Below, piece after piece: positions 1 through 5,351 of a DNA stretch of 10,214 nucleotides (the stretch's first letter is position 1; each line of letters starts with the position of its first letter). The notes under the pieces were generated by a model. The model worked only from the letters and a program-made list of their open reading frames with translations. It did no database searches and was not told where the DNA came from. Source of the DNA: an uncultured bacterium (GTDB lineage Bacteria; Bacillota; Clostridia; Lachnospirales; Lachnospiraceae); the NCBI GenBank assembly GCA_905214675.1, contig CAJMMS010000061.1:1-10214 (forward strand). Reading direction: 5' to 3'. A program made the translations under genes and the position numbers.

Positions 1-716
1 TAGGCACCCCAGAGCTGCTTCCCCTTTTTAAATTCCCCGATGTAGTCAGACAGCGGGGGAATATCTCCCATCGGCAGATGTAAAAGAGTATGTGCCGCTG
101 ATGCCACAAATACACCAAAGGCTCTTGTTCTTATGTCGGTCTGTTCATCCATCACTTTCGCCAGATGCTCTCTCAGACGATCCAGTCCCATCCTTGCGGA
201 ATTGATATGATTGAGGGACAGATTTGCAAAAGTATAGATCAGGCAGGCAGACATTTTCAGCATCACATCTTCACAATCCAGATAACATTCTGTATAAGCT
301 ACTGCCTTTTCATGCTGCCCGCTGAAATAATAATATTCCGCATATGCCATCTTCTTTTCATCTTTATCCTGAAGGGCTTCTATAAAGTCTATGCAGCCTC
401 CAATCGGAAAAGAAGAACTCATCAGCAACATCGGCGTATGAAATTTCGGCTCTTTTTCGCCTTTGCTGTCCTTTGCAAAAAACTCTTTCTTCCGGTTCTC
501 TACACCCAGTATATAATCCGTCGATACTTCAAATTCTCTTGCTACTGCCATCAGAATATCGCTGTTGATCGTCCGCGTTTCACCTTTGATGATCCGGCTG
601 ATCTGCGAAGGCGTAATCCCAATCCTTCTTGCCAGCTCCCTCTGTGAAATCTGATTTTCTTCGCACAATTCTATGATCCTGTTTCCAGGTGTAATTTCCA
701 TTGTCTCTTCTGTCAT
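1..716 (-). CDS. XRE-type HTH regulator with TPR-like domain (partial, 3' end off the left edge)
   Basis: Translated from ATG at 716, the frame stays open for 238 codons to the window edge. Residues about 11-71 form an XRE/Cro-like helix-turn-helix (QISQRELARRIGITPSQISR, then a STDYILG end typical of the fold). A charged linker follows, and from about residue 93 an alpha-helical TPR-like region begins (SFPIGGCIDFIEAL, then KKMAYAEYYYFSGQHEKAV). That second region resembles the central part of Lachnospiraceae regulators that normally end in a LuxR-type HTH; whether one is present here lies outside the window. A GGGG-containing ribosome site sits about 12 bases before the ATG; a second ATG five codons in is the alternative start. 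The gene faces away from the HD-domain gene and has a candidate promoter and operator-like palindrome upstream. Target and signal are unknown. Role as a cytoplasmic DNA-binding regulator is secure; the multi-domain reading is inference. Confidence 0.85.
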   Translation of the reverse strand, partial: MTEETMEITPGNRIIELCEENQISQRELARRIGITPSQISRIIKGETRTINSDILMAVAREFEVSTDYILGVENRKKEFFAKDSKGEKEPKFHTPMLLMSSSFPIGGCIDFIEALQDKDEKKMAYAEYYYFSGQHEKAVAYTECYLDCEDVMLKMSACLIYTFANLSLNHINSARMGLDRLREHLAKVMDEQTDIRTRAFGVFVASAAHTLLHLPMGDIPPLSDYIGEFKKGKQLWGA

Positions 717-774
717 AATTTTTTCTTTCCCCTGCTCTTTGCAATCCATTAAGCACATGTTCTTTCCGTATCGT

Positions 775-803
775 AGTTTAGCACAAAAAGAACGCTGATG
801 CAA
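775..803 (-). promoter_or_regulatory. Candidate promoter of the XRE/TPR regulator
   Basis: On the minus strand, TTGCAT (798-803) and TAAACT (775-780) are separated by exactly 17 bases, and a TG one base before the -10 gives an extended -10. The -35 is a weak match. Transcription would begin near 768, leaving a leader of about 50 nt before the ATG at 716. Confidence 0.4.
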
Positions 804-810
804 ATTTGCA
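799..810. promoter_or_regulatory. Perfect 12-base palindrome over the -35 (possible operator)
   Basis: TGCAAATTTGCA is its own reverse complement and overlaps the -35 hexamer of the candidate promoter for the XRE/TPR regulator. XRE proteins often bind such sites as dimers and repress themselves, so autoregulation is a reasonable guess. It could also be chance in AT-rich DNA. Confidence 0.35.
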
Positions 811-885
811 ACAGAAAATTTTTTCATTTTAGGCATGCAAAAATATCCGGTTGCTTTGTGTCAAGCATTTTTGAAAATGTCCTGA

Positions 886-1000
886 AATAATTGAATTATT
901 AGCCCCGGCTTTTTGCAGGGGCTTGTTCTATTAGTGGGCTCTGCCCACACCCGTCCCTCGTCGGGAAGGCAGGGAAAGAAGCAGTGCTTCTTTCTTTGCC
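886..1000. repeat. Four consecutive hairpins in an intergenic region (possible dispersed repeat)
   Basis: Four inverted repeats follow one another: AATAATT-G-AATTATT (886-900); AGCCCC/GGGGCT with an 11-base loop (901-923); GTGGGC-TCT-GCCCAC (934-948); and a 16-pair stem with two G-T pairs and a very tight loop (968-1000, arms beginning GGCAGGGAAAGAAGCA). The stretch is more GC-rich than its surroundings and has no supported reading frame. None of the stems has a proper T-run on the plus strand, so simple termination does not explain them. The organisation resembles dispersed intergenic repeats or mobile-element ends, but copy number cannot be seen from one window. The rest of the 717-1198 gap (1001-1146) shows nothing I can support. 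Confidence 0.5.
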
Positions 1001-1146
1001 CAAAGAATGTTGGATTGAGATGTTCTTAAAGCATTTCAGCTCAAGCCGATTTCACCCGATGAAGTCAATTTAACACCTAAGCTGATACGCTTGTCGTTGC
1101 TTTTCTATGCCAGCTTTTTATGTGCTGCGATTTTTCATCCGCCGTA

Positions 1147-1175
1147 TTGAGAATCTGACGCTTTTATGCTATAAC
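1147..1175 (+). promoter_or_regulatory. Promoter of the HD-domain gene
   Basis: TTGAGA (1147-1152) and TATAAC (1170-1175) are spaced by 17 bases, with an extended -10 (TGC before TATAAC). The expected start near 1182 is only a few bases before the ribosome site GGAGG (1186-1190), so the leader would be very short (about 17 nt). Confidence 0.6.
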
Positions 1176-1198
1176 AATTTCATACGGAGGTGAGCACT

Positions 1199-1708
1199 AT
1201 GACAGTACTGGACACAGCAAAAAAGATGATCGAGTATTCCCACGGAAATCTTCATGATATCAATCACTTCATGAAAGTTTATGCCTATGCAAAGATGATT
1301 GCAGAAGGAGAACATCTCGATCCGGACACTCAGAAACTTGTTGAAATGACATCTCTGGTCCATGATATTGCCTGCCCGCTCTGCCGGGTAAAATATGGAA
1401 ATACAAACGGCAAAAATCAGGAAAAAGAAAGTGCTGCTTTGATTGAAGAATTTTTTAAAGATTCTGATCTTCCGCAGGATTTTACAGACCGGATCTCTTT
1501 TCTCGTAAGCCACCATCATACACTTGATCAGATTGATGGCATCGACTACCAGATCATCATTGAAGCAGACTATCTGGTTAATGCGGATGAAAGCCATTTT
1601 TCCGGACATAATATCAAAAATATGCTCGATAAGGTATTCAAAACAGTAACCGGAAAATTTCTTCTTCGCTCTATGTATCAGAACTGTCTGGAAAACGGAG
1701 AATTATAA
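1199..1708 (+). CDS. HD-domain phosphohydrolase
   Basis: A 169-aa soluble protein with the metal-binding pattern of the HD superfamily: H23, the H55-D56 doublet (TSLVHDIA), histidines at 105-107 (LVSHHHT) and D124 (IIEADYLVN). These families hydrolyse phosphate esters, often nucleotides or signalling nucleotides; the substrate here cannot be read from the sequence. I place the start at ATG 1199 because GGAGG at 1186-1190 lies at the right distance; an in-frame GTG at 1190 overlaps that site and is unlikely to be used. A good promoter lies just upstream. The 73-aa gene follows after 29 bases on the same strand and before any terminator, so the two are probably co-transcribed. All expected metal ligands seem present, so it should be active. 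Confidence 0.9.
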   Translation: MTVLDTAKKMIEYSHGNLHDINHFMKVYAYAKMIAEGEHLDPDTQKLVEMTSLVHDIACPLCRVKYGNTNGKNQEKESAALIEEFFKDSDLPQDFTDRISFLVSHHHTLDQIDGIDYQIIIEADYLVNADESHFSGHNIKNMLDKVFKTVTGKFLLRSMYQNCLENGEL

Positions 1709-1737
1709 TTTTTTAACACAGAAATGGGGGACTGAAC

Positions 1738-1959
1738 ATGAAAGAATATGAAATTATTATCGAAACGATCAACCCTTGCGGCGGAACGAAACATGCTCAG
1801 AATGAAATCATTGAAGCCAAGGCAGAAAGCCCGGAAGCTTACGTCAAAGAGCATGGTATTTTCCCGGTAATGGACGTATCTAAAAATACTTCCGGGGATG
1901 TCATTATAACAACCGGAGATTCTAAAGGATATATTGTCCGCTATACTTTTACAGAATAA
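1738..1959 (+). CDS. Small conserved-looking protein, 73 aa, function unknown
   Basis: It starts at ATG 1738 with a clear GGGGGA ribosome site six bases upstream. The sequence opens MKEYEIIIETINPCGGTKHA and closes with GDSKGYIVRYTFTE. Alternating hydrophobic/polar stretches at both ends suggest a small beta-rich cytoplasmic fold; there is no signal peptide or membrane segment. A CGG with a nearby His (residues 14-19) could bind metal, but a single cysteine makes that weak. I do not recognise a characterised family. It is the second gene of a unit with the HD hydrolase and is followed immediately by a terminator, so it may assist or regulate that enzyme; this is inferred from position only. 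Confidence 0.8.
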   Translation: MKEYEIIIETINPCGGTKHAQNEIIEAKAESPEAYVKEHGIFPVMDVSKNTSGDVIITTGDSKGYIVRYTFTE

Positions 1960-1967
1960 CCTGATTT

Positions 1968-2020
1968 AAAAAGGCTGTCACTTTACGAAACATATATTTC
2001 GATAAAGTGGCAGCTTTTTT
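1968..2020. terminator. Bidirectional intrinsic terminator between converging genes
   Basis: GCTGTCACTTTA (1974-1985) pairs with TAAAGTGGCAGC (2003-2014) with one G-T pair, and CGAAA pairs with TTTCG inside it. T6 follows on the plus strand (2015-2020) and A5 precedes it (1968-1972), giving a U-run on the other strand. It ends the HD/73-aa unit and the ClC gene, which converge here. Confidence 0.87.
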
Positions 2021-2026
2021 AAGTTA

Positions 2027-3325
2027 TTACATCCTCGTATGATGGTTTATATATTTGGCTTTGTATTTTGAATACACGATCGTCTGATCTTTATAAAGTC
2101 CATAATATCCGGATGCTGCATAACTGATCGATACTGCAATCAGATAGTAGGAAACCCCTTCAAATCCAAACAGCTCAAACGCGATCAGAATGGAGGTCAG
2201 CGGGCAGTTTGTCACACCGCAGAACAGTGCAACCATTCCGCTTGCAGCACAGATGGATGGTGAAAGCCCAAGGATATGTCCAAGCACACAGCCAAAAGCA
2301 GCTCCGACACAGAAGGATGGTACGATCTCTCCGCCCCGGAATCCGGCACGCATAGTCAGCACAGTAAGTACGAGTTTCCAGAAGAAATCCAGTGTTCTGA
2401 CATTTCCGTGTTCGATTGCCTGTGCGATCAGTCCGGTACCTGCTCCCATATAATCAGTGGTTCCAAGAATCTTTGTGATAACGATAATCACAACGCTGGC
2501 AACGACAACGCGGACATAAACATTTTTCAGATATTTCGCATAAAAAGCGGAAATCCCATTTAATGCCATGCAGAATAAAATACTGAGTCCGGCACAGCAA
2601 AGTGCCACGATGCCCATTTTGATTCCACTTTCAATCGTAAGTGCCGGAATATTCGTCACATGGAAAGCCTCCGGATTGATTCCCATAGATGCCGCAAATC
2701 CGGACGCGATCAGAGATGCGATAATACATGGAACAAGTGCGGTATAATACATGACGCCAACGCTGACTACTTCCATCGCAAAGACAGCCGCTGCCATCGG
2801 TGTTCCGAACAATGCTGCAAAAGCAGCACTCATACCGCACATTACCATCACATGGCGGTCCTCTTCATCCAGTGGCAACATACGTCCAAGCTGATTTCCG
2901 ATACTGCCTCCAAGCTGGATAACTGCACCCTCTCGTCCGGCTGAGCCGCCGGTCAGATGTGTGAGGGCAGTCGATATAAAAATGAGCGGTGCCGATTTGA
3001 GCGGTACATCATCTTTGGAACGGATCGTCATAAATACCTGATTGGGACCTCCGTCATCTTTTCCGAATTTCTGATACAAAAATACAATGATCAGACCGGA
3101 CACCGGAAGCAGATAAAAGATCCATAAATGTTCTTCCCGCACATTGGTCACGGTTTTCAGCACATAAGAAAACAGGCTGCTCGCAGCACCGACAATACAT
3201 CCTGTCACAACTGCAAGGATCAGCCATTTTCCAAGGCTTGACATATCACGCCAGATCCGGTTTCCGTAATACTTTGCTTTTTCCTGCATGGTCTTTTGCA
3301 GGCGATTTTCCTGTTTTTCTTCCAC
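2027..3325 (-). CDS. ClC-family anion channel/antiporter (possibly fluoride-type)
   Basis: A 432-aa integral membrane protein with many hydrophobic helices. ClC landmarks are clear: a selectivity-loop region at DDGGPNQVF (90-98), the gating-glutamate loop GGSAGREGAVIQLGGSIG (126-143; gating Glu E132), FAMEVVSVG (182-190) and GFRGGEIVPSF (328-338), followed by CGVTNCPLTSILIAFEL. Length suits a bacterial ClC without C-terminal CBS domains. Family members move chloride or other anions across the cytoplasmic membrane, mostly as proton antiporters. Two points recall the fluoride (CLC-F) branch: a glutamate in the GGE-I-V-P loop (E333) where chloride types have GGIFxP, and V186 after E185 where ClC-ec1 has its inner proton glutamate. 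The GSGIP element is also absent. Substrate is therefore open. It starts at GTG 3325, eight bases after AAGGAG, has its own strong promoter and a structured leader, and ends in a shared terminator. Confidence 0.93.
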   Translation of the reverse strand: MEEKQENRLQKTMQEKAKYYGNRIWRDMSSLGKWLILAVVTGCIVGAASSLFSYVLKTVTNVREEHLWIFYLLPVSGLIIVFLYQKFGKDDGGPNQVFMTIRSKDDVPLKSAPLIFISTALTHLTGGSAGREGAVIQLGGSIGNQLGRMLPLDEEDRHVMVMCGMSAAFAALFGTPMAAAVFAMEVVSVGVMYYTALVPCIIASLIASGFAASMGINPEAFHVTNIPALTIESGIKMGIVALCCAGLSILFCMALNGISAFYAKYLKNVYVRVVVASVVIIVITKILGTTDYMGAGTGLIAQAIEHGNVRTLDFFWKLVLTVLTMRAGFRGGEIVPSFCVGAAFGCVLGHILGLSPSICAASGMVALFCGVTNCPLTSILIAFELFGFEGVSYYLIAVSISYAASGYYGLYKDQTIVYSKYKAKYINHHTRM

Positions 3326-3428
3326 TTTTTTCCTCTCCTTTGAAATTTTTCATGCCTTTTGTATACGGCACTGTAAGCAGACATCCGTATTCAAAAATGC
3401 CTCTGGCATTCTTGCTGCTTACTTATCT
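3326..3428 (-). promoter_or_regulatory. Structured 5' leader of the ClC gene (pseudoknot-capable)
   Basis: Between the predicted transcription start and the GTG the minus-strand RNA can form three perfect pairings. P1 is GTAAGCAG (3422-3415) with CTGCTTAC (3380-3373). P2 is a local hairpin AATGCC-AGA-GGCATT (3410-3396). P3 is ATACGG (3390-3385) with CCGTAT (3368-3363). P3's first strand lies inside P1 and its second strand outside, so P1 and P3 either form an H-type pseudoknot or exclude each other. A second GGCAT near the ribosome site (about 3357-3352) could also compete for AATGCC. It does not match the fluoride (crcB) riboswitch as I know it. Function is unproven. Confidence 0.4.
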
Positions 3429-3434
3429 GCGTTC

Positions 3435-3463
3435 ATTCTATACCCTCGGTAAATTCCTGTCAA
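3435..3463 (-). promoter_or_regulatory. Strong promoter of the ClC gene
   Basis: On the minus strand a consensus TTGACA (3458-3463) and TAGAAT (3435-3440) are separated by exactly 17 bases. The -35 begins one base after the stop codon of the 55-aa HTH gene (3465-3467). Transcription should start near 3428, about 100 nt before the GTG start. Confidence 0.72.
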
Positions 3464-3464
3464 T

Positions 3465-3632
3465 TTATGTAACAAATTGACCACTTGTCAAGAATGCCAG
3501 TTCATTGTTTATACTGTCGATATCATAGCGAACCGCCCTTTCTGTTTCATCCACTGCCTGAGCAATTTCACGGTAGCTTGCCATTCGTTCCTCATTCAGA
3601 TATTTGATGATTTTCAACGTTCTGCTCTTCAT
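3465..3632 (-). CDS. Short HTH protein, 55 aa, resembling the N-terminus of BglG/LicR-type regulators
   Basis: From ATG 3632 (GGGAG about five bases upstream) it reads MKSRTLKIIKYLNEE, then SYREIAQAVDETERAVRYDI and DSINNEL, and stops at 3465. This is a winged-type helix-turn-helix (HTH_11/Mga-like): the REIAQAV helix, turn, then the TERAVRYDID recognition helix that usually opens PRD-containing antiterminators and activators several hundred residues long. Here nothing follows but ten residues (AFLTSGQFVT). It is either a stand-alone mini-HTH or the surviving 5' end of a deleted regulator. The good ribosome site and intact HTH argue that it could still be made; the damaged genes just upstream and the ClC promoter abutting its stop argue for a remnant at a deletion join. 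It reads in the same direction as the aldolase remnant and ClC. Confidence 0.6.
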   Translation of the reverse strand: MKSRTLKIIKYLNEERMASYREIAQAVDETERAVRYDIDSINNELAFLTSGQFVT

Positions 3633-3691
3633 GTCTCTCCCTTTCCGAAGAGATTGCAGAACCCTTGAAAAACCAACCGGTTTTCTGCTAA

Positions 3692-4266
3692 TCAGCGGGA
3701 TGCTTCGATTTTACTTGTAAGTCCTTCCAGGTTAAAGCAATGCACATGCTTCTGCATCTCTTCTTTTAATTTTTCAACAACATAACGTCTTCCGTTGATG
3801 TTTACTTTATTGAGGTTATTATACAACTTTTCAATCTCAGCTTCTACTTCCGGCTTGGAATATGTGTAATGTCCGCACAGCTCTGTGATCTGCAGTTTTG
3901 TGTTTTCATCGAGAGTTGCCACATCTTCCGGCAGATGATCGTTTCTTTATCTCTCTGCCATGGTCCGCCGTGGTCTCTGCAAAGGTAATATACGTTGTCG
4001 TAATCGATTTCCTTGCAGATTTTTTCGATCTTTTCACGGAAGAGTTTCTGGTCACTGTTGAAAACATATCCGCCGCCGAATTTGTAGGCATCAACCTGAT
4101 TACGGCTTGCGATGTACATCAGCGGGAAATCTTTTTCCTTTGAGATCTCCAGGGATGCACGGAGGAAATTCTCTGACATCGGGCCGATTCCAAGCAAGGT
4201 GCATTTGTCCTTTTCTGCGTTTACTACATACTGTACTGCCTTTTTGATACTTACTTTTTTGTTCAT
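3692..4266 (-). pseudogene. Remnant of a GatZ/KbaZ-like tagatose-bisphosphate aldolase non-catalytic subunit
   Basis: ATG 4266 (AAAGGAG seven to eight bases upstream) opens a frame of 108 codons with GatZ-like features: PLMYIASRNQVDAY, FGGGYV, an FREKI helix and YYLCRDHGGPWQRDKE, corresponding to the first quarter of the family. At 3941-3943 the match moves to another frame, where DHLPED continues, then a C-terminal-looking part: CGHYTYSKPEV, a helix with LYNNLNKVNI, and an end rich in Glu and Lys. A loss of four bases (or a net +/-1 change) at this point would explain the shift. Together the pieces give about 190 residues, against roughly 420 for GatZ/KbaZ, so some 200 or more central residues are missing as well. 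GatZ/KbaZ proteins support the class II aldolase that splits tagatose-1,6-bisphosphate. Family assignment is from remembered similarity; the C-terminal match is weaker. No product is expected to work. Confidence 0.62.
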
Positions 4267-4413
4267 GTTTCTTCTCCTTTTCATCTGGTTTTTTATTTGA
4301 TTTTGTTTCGTGTTCCTCTTAATGAACTAAGAATAACTTAAGACTATAAAAAGTAGTAGATAAAAGAAAAGTAAGTTTTTTTACAAAAAGTGCACCGTTT
4401 TGTTCAGATTTTC
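4267..4413. other. AT-rich intergenic stretch upstream of the aldolase remnant
   Basis: Very AT-rich, with no supported reading frame. On the minus strand a TATAGT lies upstream of the remnant but has no acceptable -35, so I do not call a promoter. Confidence 0.4.
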
Positions 4414-4444
4414 ACAAAGAAAAAGGAAGAGCCGATGCTCTTCC
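4414..4444 (-). terminator. Intrinsic terminator after the HAD gene
   Basis: A perfect 8-pair stem, GGAAGAGC/GCTCTTCC (4425-4432 with 4437-4444) and a 4-base loop, followed on the minus strand by TTTTTCTTT. It lies about 57 bases after the HAD stop codon. Confidence 0.82.
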
Positions 4445-4501
4445 CGTGAAATAAATTTCATATATATTTGTTGTTCGCCGTCTACAGAAACTGGAGTCAT
4501 C

Positions 4502-5128
4502 TCACATCTGATGTAAAAGAATCTCCTGCAATTCTTTTTCTGTCCGGACCTCAAAATCCGGCGTTCTTTCGCCGTGGCTGACGCGATTTCTCCGGTTAAA
4601 CCAGACTGCTTTCCACCCTGCATTTTTTGCTCCTGCCACATCGTTATCAAACGAATCCCCGACAAAAATGCATTCTTCCGGAATCCACTGCATCAGTCCC
4701 AGTGCACGGATCTTGTTCTTCTGGTGCTCGGCCGGTCCGTTTGTAATGATTCCAAGCTTAATCTTTCCGAAGCATTTGTCCAGTGTCTGTTTCATAAGTT
4801 CCGACATCTCGATTTTCTTCTAAAAATCCTGATAATACTTCTGAAAGGTAAGTGCCTGCTCATCCGTGATCAAAATTTCAAAATCAGCCAGTGCCTTCTG
4901 AATACGGTAAATGTACATCTGCTCCATGGTGATCGTTCCTTCTGTCGATGCCTTAAAAACCTCGTCGCTGTATTTCCGGCTTACCGCAAAAATTTCTTCT
5001 ATTTTTCCTTCCCGAAGCGGATAGCTGTCTCCAAACACTCTGGCATAAGCTCTCGCAAACGGCTGAACCTGATCGTATAAAGTGTCATCCACATCAAATA
5101 AACTTGCTTTCATAGATTGTTTTCTCAT
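4502..5128 (-). pseudogene. HAD-superfamily hydrolase, broken by an in-frame TAG and a motif-III deletion
   Basis: One frame from ATG 5128 (or ATG 5113) to TGA 4502 gives 208 codons with HAD motifs: motif I LFDVDDTLYD (nucleophile D12, D14), motif II GIITNG (T129) and motif IV VGDSFDNDV (D158, D163). Codon 103 is TAG (4820-4822), between YYQDF and KKIEMSELM with no frame change; a CAG-to-TAG change would explain it. Separately, QWIP runs straight into EECIFVGDS: the usual stretch of roughly 30 residues carrying the motif III lysine (an AKPD-like segment) is absent, so motifs II and IV are only 29 residues apart. The family (YjjG/pyrimidine-nucleotidase-like phosphatases) is usually about 230-240 aa. 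ATG 4807 could give a C-terminal fragment, but without the nucleophile. Two independent lesions make a working phosphatase very unlikely. The gene starts about 30 bases after the tRNA. Confidence 0.83.
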
Positions 5129-5157
5129 TTCCTAAGATTTTTCGGGTAACAAAAAAA

Positions 5158-5228
5158 AGCGGGTGATGGGAATCGAACCCACGTATCCAGCTTGGAAGGC
5201 TGGTGTTCTACCATTGAACTACACCCGC
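5158..5228 (-). tRNA. tRNA-Gly (anticodon UCC)
   Basis: On the minus strand a 71-nt cloverleaf is complete: acceptor GCGGGTG/CACCCGC, D arm GTTC..GAAC, anticodon stem CCAGC/GCTGG around the loop CTTCCAA (anticodon TCC), and T arm with TTCGATT. The discriminator is U and CCA is not encoded. Eight T's begin at the discriminator (5158-5151), which may help end transcription before the HAD remnant about 25 bases downstream. Confidence 0.97.
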
Positions 5229-5247
5229 ATTTCTTAATGCATTGCCT

Positions 5248-5276
5248 ATGATAGCACACCTTTTAAAAAAATGCAA
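5248..5276 (-). promoter_or_regulatory. Promoter of tRNA-Gly
   Basis: On the minus strand TTGCAT (5271-5276) and TATCAT (5248-5253) are 17 bases apart, with an extended -10 (TGC before TATCAT). The expected start is a few bases before the mature tRNA 5' end at 5228. It is divergent from the large surface-protein gene. Confidence 0.72.
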
Positions 5277-5351
5277 GAGGAAATTTTATTTTACCCTATC
5301 ATGATTTACCTATAACGATTCATTCCATTTCAAACTCAGGAGGCAAAAAAA

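Noticed and set aside
1190..1198. GTG start for the HD-domain protein
   Set aside because: It overlaps the ribosome site GGAGG; ATG 1199 has the proper spacing.
3326..3428. Fluoride (crcB) riboswitch ahead of the ClC gene
   Set aside because: The leader has GGATGTCTGCTTAC, faintly like the 3' part of that motif, but the first hairpin with its loop and the conserved pseudoknot partner are absent, and the pairings present have a different order.
3656..3688. Terminator between the aldolase remnant and the HTH stub
   Set aside because: AAAACC-GGTT-GGTTTT and GCAGAA/TTCTGC can pair, but the stems are weak and alternative to each other, and the T's are used up in the stem.
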